Part shown: positions 9,492 to 18,824 of the stretch, piece by piece
Layout: each line of letters opens with the position of its first letter
Numbering within the stretch: position 1 is the first letter of the stretch
DNA from: Mixophyes australis
Lineage: Eukaryota; Chordata; Amphibia; Anura; Limnodynastidae
Direction of reading: 5' to 3'
Assembly (NCBI GenBank): GCA_036250195.1
Contig: JAVHZZ010000005.1
Span: 130,101,199-130,165,198, forward strand
DNA length: 64,000 nucleotides
The notes under the pieces: model-generated
The model's database searches: none
The model's input: only the letters and a program-made list of their open reading frames with translations
Told to the model about the DNA's origin: nothing
Position numbers and translations under genes: made by a program

Positions 9492-9570
9492 TTTTTTTTC
9501 TGTTTTGTTCCTGCTTCCTTCAATGCTGGTGCTGAGATGTATAAGAGATGTAGGTCAGTAGACAAGCAAT

Positions 9571-9691
9571 ACCTACAGTCACACCACCCTGAACATGCCC
9601 AATCTTGTCTGATCTTGGAAGCTAAACAAGGACTGGGCCTGGTTAGTACTTGGATGGGAGACCACCTGGGAATACCAGGTGCTGTATTTTG
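9571..9691 (+). rRNA. 5S rRNA copy 47 (copy-20 type)
   Basis: Same 1-bp insertion in box A as copy 20. Confidence 0.55.
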
Positions 9692-9779
9692 TTTTTTCTG
9701 TTTTTTTTCTCTCTTGTTCTTGCTTCCTGCAATGCTGGTGTTGAGATGTATAAGAGATGTAGGTCAGTAGGCAAGCATT

Positions 9780-9899
9780 ACCTACAGCCACACCACCCTG
9801 AACAAGCCGAATTTCATCTGATCTTGGAAGCTAAGTAGGGCTGGGCCTGGTTAGTACTTGGATGCGAGACCACCTGGGAATACCAGGTGCTGTAGAGTT
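9780..9899 (+). rRNA. 5S rRNA copy 48 (copy-21 type)
   Basis: Copy-21 variants with one private base (AATTTCATCT). Confidence 0.55.
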
Positions 9900-9992
9900 T
9901 TGTTTTTTTTTGTTTTTTTCTCTCTCTTGTTCCTGCTTTCTTCAATGCCGGTGTTGAGATGTATAAGAGATGTAGGTGAGTACACAATCAAT

Positions 9993-10112
9993 AACTACAG
10001 CCACACCACCCTAAACAAGCTCAATCTCGTCTGATCTTGGAAGCTAAGCAGGGCCAGGCCTGGTTAGAACTTGGATGGGAGACCACCTGGGAATACCAGG
10101 TGCTGTAAGATT
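9993..10112 (+). rRNA. 5S rRNA copy 49 (copy-22 type)
   Basis: AACTAC 5' end as in copy 22. Confidence 0.55.
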
Positions 10113-10205
10113 TTTTTTTTTTTCGTTTTTTTTTCTCTCTTGTTCCTGCTTCCTTCAATGCTGGTGCTGAGATGTATAAGAGATGTAGGTCAGTAAGCAA
10201 GCACT

Positions 10206-10325
10206 ACCTATAGCCACTCCACCCTGAACATGCCCAATCTCGTCTGATCTTGGAAGCTAAGCAGGGCCGGGCCTGGTTAGTACTTAGATGGGAGACCACC
10301 TGGGAATACCAGGTGCTGTAGGTTT
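10206..10325 (+). rRNA. 5S rRNA copy 50 (copy-23 type)
   Basis: Copy-23 variants but CATGCCCAATCTCG, closer to consensus. Confidence 0.65.
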
Positions 10326-10404
10326 TTTTTTTTCTCTCTTGTTCCTGCTTCCTTCAATGCTGGTGTTGAGATGTATAAAAGATGTAGGTCAGTACACAAG
10401 CACT

Positions 10405-10524
10405 ACCTACAGCCACACCACCCTAAACAAGCCCAATCTCATCTGATCTTGGAAGCTAAGCAGGGCTGGGCCTGGTTAGTACTTGGATGCGAGACCACCT
10501 AGGAATACCAGGTGCTGTAGAGTT
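10405..10524 (+). rRNA. 5S rRNA copy 51 (copy-24 type)
   Basis: Copy-24 variants. Confidence 0.6.
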
Positions 10525-10618
10525 TTTGTTTTTTTTCGTTTTTTTTTCTCTCTTGTTCCTGCTTCCTTCAATGCCGGTGTTGAGATGTATAAGAGATGTA
10601 GGTCAGTACACAAGCAAT

Positions 10619-10737
10619 ACCTACAGCCACACCACCCTGAACAAGCCCAATCTCATCTGATCTTGGAAGCTAAGAAGGGCAAGCCTAGTTAGAACTTGGA
10701 ATGGAGACCACCTGGGAATACCAAGTGCTGTATTTTG
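10619..10737 (+). pseudogene. 5S copy 52 (copy-25 type)
   Basis: Box A and C lesions as in copy 25. Confidence 0.65.
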
Positions 10738-10825
10738 TTTTTTTCGGTTTTTTTCTCTCTTGTTCCTGCTTCCTTCAATGCTGGTGTTGAGATGTATAAG
10801 AGATGTAGGTCAGTAGGCAAGTAAT

Positions 10826-10935
10826 ACCTACAGTCACACCACCCTGAACATGCCTGATCTTGGAAGCTAAGCAGGTGCGGGCCTGGTTAGTACTTGGATG
10901 GGAGACCACCTGGGAATACCAGGTGCTGTATTTTG
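10826..10935 (+). pseudogene. 5S copy 53 (copy-26 type)
   Basis: 10-bp deletion as in copy 26. Confidence 0.7.
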
Positions 10936-11023
10936 TTTTTTTCGTTTTTTTTCTCTCTTGTTCCTGCTTCCTTCAATGCTGGTGTTGAGATGTATAAGAG
11001 ATGTAGGTCAGTAGGCAAGCATT

Positions 11024-11143
11024 ACCTACAGCCACACCACCCTGAACAAGCCCAATCTCATCTGATCTTGGAAGCTAAGCAGGGCCGGGCCTGGTTAGTA
11101 CTTAGATGGGAGACCACCTGGGAATACCAGGTGCTGTAAGTTT
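11024..11143 (+). rRNA. 5S rRNA copy 54 (copy-27 type)
   Basis: Close to consensus; copy-27 variants. Confidence 0.75.
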
Positions 11144-11222
11144 TTTTTTTTCTCTCTTGTTCCTGCTTCCTTCAATGCTGGTGTTGAGATGTATAAGAGA
11201 TGTAGGACAGTAGGCAAGCATT

Positions 11223-11342
11223 ACCTACAGCCACACCACCCTGAACAAGCCCAATCTCATCTGATCTTGGAAGCTAAGCAGGGCCAGTCCTGGTTAGTAC
11301 TTGGATGGGAGAACACCTGGGAATACCAGGTGCTGTAGGTTT
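11223..11342 (+). rRNA. 5S rRNA copy 55 (copy-28 type)
   Basis: Opens another full 9-unit block (copies 55-63). Confidence 0.7.
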
Positions 11343-11432
11343 TTTTTTTTCTGTTTTTTTTCTCTCTTGTTCCTGCTTCCTTCAATGCTGGTGTTGAGAT
11401 GTATAAGAGATGTAGGTCAGTAGGCAAGCAAT

Positions 11433-11552
11433 ACCTACAGCCACACTCACCTAAACAAGCCTAATCTCGTCTGATCTTGGAAGCTCAGCAGGGCCGGGCC
11501 TGGTTAGTACTTGGATGGAAGACCACCTTTGAATACCAGGTGCCGTAAGTTG
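11433..11552 (+). rRNA. 5S rRNA copy 56 (copy-29 type)
   Basis: Copy-29 variants. Confidence 0.5.
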
Positions 11553-11632
11553 TTTTTTTTCCTCTCTAGTTCTTGCTTACTTCAATGGTGGTTTTGAAAT
11601 GTATAAGAGATGTAGGTCAGTAGGCAAGTATT

Positions 11633-11749
11633 ACCTACGGCCACACCCTGTACAAGCCCAATCTCGTCTGATCTAGGAAGCTAATCAGCGCTGGGCCTGG
11701 TCAGTACTTCAATGGGAGACCACCTGAGAATACCAGGTGCAAAAGGTTT
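11633..11749 (+). pseudogene. 5S copy 57 (copy-30 type)
   Basis: Copy-30 lesions. Confidence 0.7.
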
Positions 11750-11844
11750 TTTTTTTTTTTTTCGTTTTTTTTTCTCTCTTATTCCTGCTTTCTTCAATGC
11801 CGGTGTTGAGATGTATAAGAGATGTAGGTCAGAAGGCAATCAAT

Positions 11845-11964
11845 ACCTACAGCCACACCACCCTGAACATGCCCTATCTCGTCTGAGCTTGGAAGCTAAG
11901 CAGTGCCAGGCCTGGTTAGTATTTATATGGGAGACCACCTGGGAATACCAGGTGCTGTAGGGTT
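11845..11964 (+). rRNA. 5S rRNA copy 58 (copy-31 type)
   Basis: Copy-31 variants. Confidence 0.55.
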
Positions 11965-12049
11965 TTTTTTCTCTCTTGTTCCTGCTTCCTTCAATGCTGG
12001 TGTTGAGATGTATAAGAGATGTATGTCAGTAGACCAGCAGGCAAGCAGT

Positions 12050-12169
12050 ACCTACAGCCATACCACCCTGAACAAGCCCAAACTCGTCTGAACTTGGAAG
12101 CTAAGCAGCGCCAGGCCTGGTTAGTACTTGGATGGGAGACCACCTGGGAATACCAGGTGCTGTAGGTTT
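12050..12169 (+). rRNA. 5S rRNA copy 59 (copy-32 type)
   Basis: Copy-32 variants, with the same spacer insertion. Confidence 0.7.
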
Positions 12170-12246
12170 TTTTTTCTCTCTTGTTCCTGCTTCCTTCAAT
12201 GCTGGTGTTGAGATGTATAAGAGATGTAGGTCAGTAAGCAAGCAAT

Positions 12247-12366
12247 ACCTACAGCCATACCACCCTGAACAAGCCCAAACTCATCTTATCTTGGAAGCTA
12301 AGCAGGGCAAGGCCTGGTTACTACTTAGATGGGAGACAAACTGGGTATACCAGGTGCTGTAGGGTT
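12247..12366 (+). rRNA. 5S rRNA copy 60 (copy-33 type)
   Basis: Copy-33 variants. Confidence 0.6.
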
Positions 12367-12455
12367 TTTTTTTCATTTTTTTTTCTCTCTTGTTCCTGCT
12401 TCCTTCAATGCTGGTGTTGAGATGTATAAGAGATGTTGGTCAGTAAGCAAGCATT

Positions 12456-12574
12456 ACCTACAGTAAACCACCCTGAACATGTCTAATCTCATCTGATCTT
12501 GGAAGCTAAGCAGGGTTGGGTCTGGTTAGTACTTGGATGGGAGACAACCTGGGAATACAGAGGGCTGTTGGTTT
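12456..12574 (+). rRNA. 5S rRNA copy 61 (copy-34 type)
   Basis: Copy-34 variants. Confidence 0.55.
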
Positions 12575-12664
12575 TTTTTTTTCGTTTTTTTTTCTCTCTT
12601 GTTCCTGCTTCCTTCAATGCTGGTGTTGAGATGTATAAGAGATGTAGGTCAGTAGGCAATCAAT

Positions 12665-12784
12665 ACCTACAGCCATACCACCCTGAACAAGCCCAAACTC
12701 ATCTTATTTTGGAAGCTAAGCAGGGCCAGCCCTGGTTAGTACTTGAATGGGAGATCACCTGGGAATACCAGGTGCTGTAGGGTT
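12665..12784 (+). rRNA. 5S rRNA copy 62 (copy-35 type)
   Basis: Copy-35 variants. Confidence 0.6.
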
Positions 12785-12873
12785 TTTTTTTCATTTTTTT
12801 TTCTCTCTTGTTCCTGCTTCCTTCAATGCTGGTGTTGAGATGTATAAGAGATGTTGGTCAGTAGGCAAGCAAT

Positions 12874-12993
12874 ACCTACAGCCACACCACCCTGAACAAG
12901 CCCAATCTCATCTGATCTTGGAAGCTAAGCAGGGCCGGGCCTGGTTAGTACTTAGATGGGAGACCACCTGGGAATACCAGGTGCTGTAAGTTT
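12874..12993 (+). rRNA. 5S rRNA copy 63 (copy-36 type)
   Basis: Copy-36 variants; closes the 9-unit block. Confidence 0.75.
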
Positions 12994-13072
12994 TTTTTTT
13001 TCTCTCTTGTTCCTGCTTCCTTCAATGCTGGTGTTGAGATGTATAAGAGATGTAGGACAGTAGGCAAGCATT

Positions 13073-13192
13073 ACCTACAGCCACACCACCCTGAACAAGC
13101 CCAATCTCATCTGATCTTGGAAGCTAAGCAGGGCCAGTCCTGGTTAGTACTTGGATGGGAGAACACCTGGGAATACCAGGTGCTGTAGGTTT
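13073..13192 (+). rRNA. 5S rRNA copy 64 (copy-28 type)
   Basis: 1,850 bp after copy 55. Confidence 0.7.
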
Positions 13193-13282
13193 TTTTTTTT
13201 CTGTTTTTTTTCTCTCTTGTTCCTGCTTCCTTCAATGCTGGTGTTGAGATGTATAAGAGATGTAGGTCAGTAGGTAAGCAAT

Positions 13283-13402
13283 ACCTACAGCCACACTCAC
13301 CTAAACAAGCCTAATCTCGTCTGATCTTGGAAGCTCAGCAGGGCTGGGCCTGGTTAGTACTTGGATGGAAGACCACCTTTGAATACCAGGTGCCGTAAGT
13401 TG
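13283..13402 (+). rRNA. 5S rRNA copy 65 (copy-29 type)
   Basis: Copy-29 variants with GGGCTGGGCC, shared with copies 69 and 74. Confidence 0.5.
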
Positions 13403-13482
13403 TTTTTTTTCCTCTCTAGTTCTTGCTTACTTCAATGGTGGTTTTGAAATGTATAAGAGATGTAGGTCAGTAGGCAAGTATT

Positions 13483-13599
13483 ACCTACGGCCACACCCTG
13501 TACAAGCCCAATCTCGTCTGATCTAGGAAGCTAATCAGCGCTGGGCCTGGTCAGTACTTCAATGGGAGACCACCTGAGAATACCAGGTGCAAAAGGTTT
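13483..13599 (+). pseudogene. 5S copy 66 (copy-30 type)
   Basis: Copy-30 lesions. Confidence 0.7.
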
Positions 13600-13694
13600 T
13601 TTTTTTTTTTTTCGTTTTTTTTTCTCTCTTATTCCTGCTTTCTTCAATGCCGGTGTTGAGATGTATAAGAGATGTAGGTCAGAAGGCAATCAAT

Positions 13695-13814
13695 ACCTAC
13701 AGCCACACCACCCTGAACATGCCCTATCTCGTCTGAGCTTGGAAGCTAAGCAGTGCCAGGCCTGGTTAGTATTTATATGGGAGACCACCTGGGAATACCA
13801 GGTGCTGTAAGTTT
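13695..13814 (+). rRNA. 5S rRNA copy 67 (copy-31 type)
   Basis: Copy-31 gene body but GCTGTAAGT end followed directly by copy-28 type: a recombination joint. Confidence 0.55.
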
Positions 13815-13893
13815 TTTTTTTTCTCTCTTGTTCCTGCTTCCTTCAATGCTGGTGTTGAGATGTATAAGAGATGTAGGACAGTAGGCAAGCATT

Positions 13894-14013
13894 ACCTACA
13901 GCCACACCACCCTGAACAAGCCCAATCTCATCTGATCTTGGAAGCTAAGCAGGGCCAGTCCTGGTTAGTACTTGGATGGGAGAACACCTGGGAATACCAG
14001 GTGCTGTAGGTTT
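13894..14013 (+). rRNA. 5S rRNA copy 68 (copy-28 type)
   Basis: Only 821 bp (four units) after copy 64. Confidence 0.7.
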
Positions 14014-14103
14014 TTTTTTTTCTGTTTTTTTTCTCTCTTGTTCCTGCTTCCTTCAATGCTGGTGTTGAGATGTATAAGAGATGTAGGTCAGTAGGCAAGC
14101 AAT

Positions 14104-14223
14104 ACCTACAGCCACACTCACCTAAACAAGCCTAATCTCGTCTGATCTTGGAAGCTCAGCAGGGCTGGGCCTGGTTAGTACTTGGATGGAAGACCACCTT
14201 TGAATACCAGGTGCCGTAAGTTG
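14104..14223 (+). rRNA. 5S rRNA copy 69 (copy-29 type)
   Basis: Copy-29 variants. Confidence 0.5.
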
Positions 14224-14303
14224 TTTTTTTTCCTCTCTAGTTCTTGCTTACTTCAATGGTGGTTTTGAAATGTATAAGAGATGTAGGTCAGTAGGCAAGT
14301 ATT

Positions 14304-14420
14304 ACCTACGGCCACACCCTGTACAAGCCCAATCTCGTCTGATCTAGGAAGCTAATCAGCGCTGGGCCTGGTCAGTACTTCAATGGGAGACCACCTGAGA
14401 ATACCAGGTGCAAAAGGTTT
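14304..14420 (+). pseudogene. 5S copy 70 (copy-30 type)
   Basis: Copy-30 lesions. Confidence 0.7.
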
Positions 14421-14515
14421 TTTTTTTTTTTTTCGTTTTTTTTTCTCTCTTATTCCTGCTTTCTTCAATGCCGGTGTTGAGATGTATAAGAGATGTAGGT
14501 CAGAAGGCAATCAAT

Positions 14516-14635
14516 ACCTACAGCCACACCACCCTGAACATGCCCTATCTCGTCTGAGCTTGGAAGCTAAGCAGTGCCAGGCCTGGTTAGTATTTATATG
14601 GGAGACCACCTGGGAATACCAGGTGCTGTAGGGTT
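14516..14635 (+). rRNA. 5S rRNA copy 71 (copy-31 type)
   Basis: Copy-31 variants; followed by copy-36 type, skipping types 32-35. Confidence 0.55.
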
Positions 14636-14712
14636 TTTTTTCTCTCTTGTTCCTGCTTCCTTCAATGCTGGTGTTGAGATGTATAAGAGATGTTGGTCAG
14701 TAGGCAAGCAAT

Positions 14713-14832
14713 ACCTACAGCCACACCACCCTGAACAAGCCCAATCTCATCTGATCTTGGAAGCTAAGCAGGGCCGGGCCTGGTTAGTACTTAGATGGGA
14801 GACCACCTGGGAATACCAGGTGCTGTAAGTTT
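14713..14832 (+). rRNA. 5S rRNA copy 72 (copy-36 type)
   Basis: Close to consensus; copy-36 variants. Confidence 0.75.
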
Positions 14833-14911
14833 TTTTTTTTCTCTCTTGTTCCTGCTTCCTTCAATGCTGGTGTTGAGATGTATAAGAGATGTAGGACAGT
14901 AGGCAAGCATT

Positions 14912-15031
14912 ACCTACAGCCACACCACCCTGAACAAGCCCAATCTCATCTGATCTTGGAAGCTAAGCAGGGCCAGTCCTGGTTAGTACTTGGATGGGAG
15001 AACACCTGGGAATACCAGGTGCTGTAGGTTT
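14912..15031 (+). rRNA. 5S rRNA copy 73 (copy-28 type)
   Basis: 1,018 bp (five units) after copy 68. Confidence 0.7.
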
Positions 15032-15121
15032 TTTTTTTTCTGTTTTTTTTCTCTCTTGTTCCTGCTTCCTTCAATGCTGGTGTTGAGATGTATAAGAGAT
15101 GTAGGTCAGTAGGCAAGCAAT

Positions 15122-15241
15122 ACCTACAGCCACACTCACCTAAACAAGCCTAATCTCGTCTGATCTTGGAAGCTCAGCAGGGCTGGGCCTGGTTAGTACT
15201 TGGATGGAAGACCACCTTTGAATACCAGGTGCCGTAAGTTG
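15122..15241 (+). rRNA. 5S rRNA copy 74 (copy-29 type)
   Basis: Copy-29 variants. Confidence 0.5.
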
Positions 15242-15321
15242 TTTTTTTTCCTCTCTAGTTCTTGCTTACTTCAATGGTGGTTTTGAAATGTATAAGAGAT
15301 GTAGGTCAGTAGGCAAGTATT

Positions 15322-15438
15322 ACCTACGGCCACACCCTGTACAAGCCCAATCTCGTCTGATCTAGGAAGCTAATCAGCGCTGGGCCTGGTCAGTACTTCA
15401 ATGGGAGACCACCTGAGAATACCAGGTGCAAAAGGTTT
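15322..15438 (+). pseudogene. 5S copy 75 (copy-30 type)
   Basis: Copy-30 lesions. Confidence 0.7.
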
Positions 15439-15533
15439 TTTTTTTTTTTTTCGTTTTTTTTTCTCTCTTATTCCTGCTTTCTTCAATGCCGGTGTTGAGA
15501 TGTATAAGAGATGTAGGTCAGAAGGCAATCAAT

Positions 15534-15653
15534 ACCTACAGCCACACCACCCTGAACATGCCCTATCTCGTCTGAGCTTGGAAGCTAAGCAGTGCCAGGC
15601 CTGGTTAGTATTTATATGGGAGACCACCTGGGAATACCAGGTGCTGTAGGGTT
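15534..15653 (+). rRNA. 5S rRNA copy 76 (copy-31 type)
   Basis: Copy-31 variants. Confidence 0.55.
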
Positions 15654-15738
15654 TTTTTTCTCTCTTGTTCCTGCTTCCTTCAATGCTGGTGTTGAGATGT
15701 ATAAGAGATGTATGTCAGTAGACCAGCAGGCAAGCAGT

Positions 15739-15858
15739 ACCTACAGCCATACCACCCTGAACAAGCCCAAACTCGTCTGAACTTGGAAGCTAAGCAGCGC
15801 CAGGCCTGGTTAGTACTTGGATGGGAGACCACCTGGGAATACCAGGTGCTGTAGGTTT
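15739..15858 (+). rRNA. 5S rRNA copy 77 (copy-32 type)
   Basis: Copy-32 variants. Confidence 0.7.
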
Positions 15859-15935
15859 TTTTTTCTCTCTTGTTCCTGCTTCCTTCAATGCTGGTGTTGA
15901 GATGTATAAGAGATGTAGGTCAGTAAGCAAGCAAT

Positions 15936-16055
15936 ACCTACAGCCATACCACCCTGAACAAGCCCAAACTCATCTTATCTTGGAAGCTAAGCAGGGCAAG
16001 GCCTGGTTACTACTTAGATGGGAGACAAACTGGGTATACCAGGTGCTGTAGGGTT
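15936..16055 (+). rRNA. 5S rRNA copy 78 (copy-33 type)
   Basis: Copy-33 variants. Confidence 0.6.
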
Positions 16056-16144
16056 TTTTTTTCATTTTTTTTTCTCTCTTGTTCCTGCTTCCTTCAATGC
16101 TGGTGTTGAGATGTATAAGAGATGTTGGTCAGTAAGCAAGCATT

Positions 16145-16263
16145 ACCTACAGTAAACCACCCTGAACATGTCTAATCTCATCTGATCTTGGAAGCTAAGC
16201 AGGGTTGGGTCTGGTTAGTACTTGGATGGGAGACAACCTGGGAATACAGAGGGCTGTTGGTTT
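16145..16263 (+). rRNA. 5S rRNA copy 79 (copy-34 type)
   Basis: Copy-34 variants. Confidence 0.55.
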
Positions 16264-16353
16264 TTTTTTTTCGGTTTTTTTTCTCTCTTGTTCCTGCTTC
16301 CTTCAATGCTGGTGTTGAGATGTATAAGAGATGTAGGTCAGTAGGCAATCAAT

Positions 16354-16473
16354 ACCTACAGCCATACCACCCTGAACAAGCCCAAACTCATCTTATTTTG
16401 GAAGCTAAGCAGGGCCAGCCCTGGTTAGTACTTGAATGGGAGATCACCTGGGAATACCAGGTGCTGTAGGGTT
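16354..16473 (+). rRNA. 5S rRNA copy 80 (copy-35 type)
   Basis: Copy-35 variants; last member of the amplified series. Confidence 0.6.
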
Positions 16474-16562
16474 TTTTTTTCATTTTTTTTTCTCTCTTGT
16501 TCCTGCTTCCTTCAATGCTGGTGTTGAGATGTATAAGAGATGTTGGTCAGTAGGCAAGCAAT

Positions 16563-16681
16563 ACCTACAGTAAACCACCCTGAACATGTCCAATCTATTC
16601 TGATCTTGGAAGCTAAGCAGGGTTGGGTCTGGTTAGTACTTGGATGGGAGACAACCTGGGAATACCAAGTGCTGTTGGGTT
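16563..16681 (+). rRNA. 5S rRNA copy 81
   Basis: 119 bp. CAGTAAACCACCC, CAATCTATTCTG and AAGTGCTGTTGGG variants; nearly the same as copy 82. Confidence 0.55.
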
Positions 16682-16770
16682 TTTTTTTCGTTTTTTTTTC
16701 TCTCTTGTTCCTGCTTTCTTCAATGCTGGTGTTGAGATGTATAAGAGATGTTGGTCAGTAGGCAAGCAAT

Positions 16771-16889
16771 ACCTACAGTAAACCACCCTGAACATGCCCA
16801 ATCTATTCTGATCTTGGAAGCTAAGCAGGGTTGGGTCTGGTTAGTACTTGGATGGGAGACAACCTGGGAATACCAAGTGCTGTTGGGTT
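16771..16889 (+). rRNA. 5S rRNA copy 82
   Basis: 119 bp. Local duplicate of copy 81. Confidence 0.55.
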
Positions 16890-16967
16890 TTTTTTTCTCT
16901 CTTGTTCCTGCTTTCTTCAATGCTGGTGTTGAGATGTATAAGAGATGTAGGTTAGTAGGCAAGCAAT

Positions 16968-17086
16968 ACATACAGTCAACCACCCTGAACATGCCCAATC
17001 TCATCTGATCTTGGAAGCTAAGCAGGGCTGGGCCTGGTTAGTACTTGGATGGGAGACCACCTGGGAATGCCAGGTGCTGTAGGTTT
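16968..17086 (+). rRNA. 5S rRNA copy 83
   Basis: 119 bp. Starts ACATACAGTC; boxes intact; ends GCTGTAGGT. Confidence 0.65.
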
Positions 17087-17179
17087 TTTTTTTTTTACGT
17101 TTTTTTTTCTCTCTTGTTCCTGCTTCCTTCAATGCTGGTGTCTAGATGTATAAGAGATGTTTGTCAGTAAGCAATCAAT

Positions 17180-17298
17180 ACCTACAGTAATAAACCCTGA
17201 ACATGCCCAATCTCATCTTATCTTGGAAGCTAAGCAGGGCCAGACCTGGTTAATACTTGGATGGGAGACCACCTGGGAATACCAGGTGCTGTAGGTTT
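17180..17298 (+). rRNA. 5S rRNA copy 84
   Basis: 119 bp. CAGTAATAAACCC 5' region; box C intact; ends pair. Confidence 0.6.
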
Positions 17299-17389
17299 TT
17301 TTTTTTTAGTTTTTTTTTCTCTCTTGTTCCTGCTTCCTTCAATGCTGGTGTTGAGATGTATAACAGATGTAGGTCAGTAGGCAAGCAAT

Positions 17390-17509
17390 CCCTACAGCCA
17401 TACCACCCTGAACAAGCCTAAACTCGTCTGATCTTGGAAGCTAAGCAGGGCCGGGCCTGGTTAGTACTTGGATGGGAGACCACCTGGAAATACCAGGTGC
17501 TCTAGGTTT
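17390..17509 (+). rRNA. 5S rRNA copy 85
   Basis: 120 bp. Starts CCCTAC; boxes intact; ends GCTCTAGGT. Confidence 0.65.
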
Positions 17510-17600
17510 TTTTTTTTTTCGTTTTTTTTCTCTCTTGTTCCTGCTTCCTTCAATGCTGGTGTTGAGATGTATAAGAGATGTAGGTCAGTAGGCAAACAAT

Positions 17601-17707
17601 ACCTACAGCAACACCACCCTGAACAAGATCAAACTCGTCTGATCTTGGAAGCTAAGCAGGGCCTGGCCTGGTTAGTACTTGGATGGAATACCAGGTGCTG
17701 TGTTTTG
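17601..17707 (+). pseudogene. 5S copy 86, box C deletion
   Basis: 107 bp. GGATGGAATACC shows a 13-bp loss spanning GAGACCACCTGGG; 3' end GCTGTGTTTT. Confidence 0.75.
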
Positions 17708-17795
17708 TTTTTTTCGTTTTTTTTCTCTCTTGTTCCGGCTTCCTTCAATGCTGGTGTTGAGATGTATAAGAGATGTAGGTCAGTAGACAAGCATT

Positions 17796-17915
17796 ACTTA
17801 CAGCCACACCACCCTGAACAAGCCCAATCTTTTCGGATATTGGAAGCTAAGCAGGGCCGGGCCTGGTAAGTACTTGGATGGGAGACCACCTGGAAATAGC
17901 AAGTGCTGTATTTTT
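17796..17915 (+). rRNA. 5S rRNA copy 87
   Basis: 120 bp. Starts ACTTAC; CTTTTCGGATATTGG; boxes intact; 3' end GCTGTATTTT. Confidence 0.55.
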
Positions 17916-18005
17916 TTTTTTTTCGTTTTTTTTTCTCTCTTGTTTCTGCTTCCTTCAATGCTGGTGTTGAGATGTATAAGAGATGCAGGTCAGTAGGCAA
18001 GCAAT

Positions 18006-18115
18006 ACCTACAGCCACACCACACTGAACAAGCCTAATCTTGTCTGATCTTGGGAGCTAAGCAGGGCCAGGTCTGGTTAGAACTTGGATGGGAGAGTACC
18101 AGGTGTTGTAGGTTT
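18006..18115 (+). pseudogene. 5S copy 88, box C deletion
   Basis: 110 bp. Same GGGAGAGTACCAGG lesion and CTTGGGAGCTAAG variant as copy 1, at the other end of the array. Confidence 0.75.
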
Positions 18116-18194
18116 TTTTTTTTCTCTCTTGTTCCTGCTTTCTTCAATGCTGTTGTTAAGATGTATAAGAGATGTAGGTCAGTAGGCAAGCAAT

Positions 18195-18314
18195 ACCTAC
18201 AGCCGAACCACCGTGAAGAAGTCCAATCTTATCTGATCTTGGAAGCTAAACAAGGCCGTGCCTGCTTAGTACTTGGATGAGAGACCACCTGGGAATACCA
18301 GGTGCTGTAGGTTT
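18195..18314 (+). rRNA. 5S rRNA copy 89
   Basis: 120 bp. GCTAAACAAGG in box A and GGATGAGAGACC in box C; ends pair. Confidence 0.6.
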
Positions 18315-18405
18315 TTTTTTTTTACGGTTTTATTCTCTCTTGTTCCTGCTTACTTCAATCCTGGTGTTGAGGAGTATAAGAGATGTAGGTCAGTTTGCAA
18401 GCATT

Positions 18406-18525
18406 ACCTACAGCGACACCACACTGAACAAGCCCAATCTCATCTGATCTTGTAAGCTAAGCAGGGTCAGGCCTGGTTAGTACTTGGATGGGAGACCACC
18501 TGGGAATACCAGGTGCTGTAAGTTT
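18406..18525 (+). rRNA. 5S rRNA copy 90
   Basis: 120 bp. CTTGTAAGCTAAG like copy 5, but box C intact. Confidence 0.65.
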
Positions 18526-18614
18526 TTTTTTTCATTTTTTTTTCTCTCTTGTTCCTGCTTCCTTCAATGCTGGTGTTGAGATGTATAAGAGATGTAGGTC
18601 AGTAGGCAAGCAAT

Positions 18615-18734
18615 ACCTACAACCACACCACCCTGAACAAGCCCAATCTTGTCTGATCCTGGAAGCTAAGAAGGACCAGCCCTGGTTAGTATTTGGATGG
18701 GAGACCACCTGGGAAAACCAGGTGCTGTGGGTTT
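18615..18734 (+). rRNA. 5S rRNA copy 91
   Basis: 120 bp. GCTAAGAAGGACC in box A; 3' end GCTGTGGGT. Last full copy before the satellite. Confidence 0.65.
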
Positions 18735-18824
18735 TTTTTTTTCGTTTTTTTTTCTCTCTTGTTCCTGCTTCCTTCAATGCTGGTGTTGAGATGTATAAGA
18801 GATGTAGGTCAGTAGACAAGCAAT

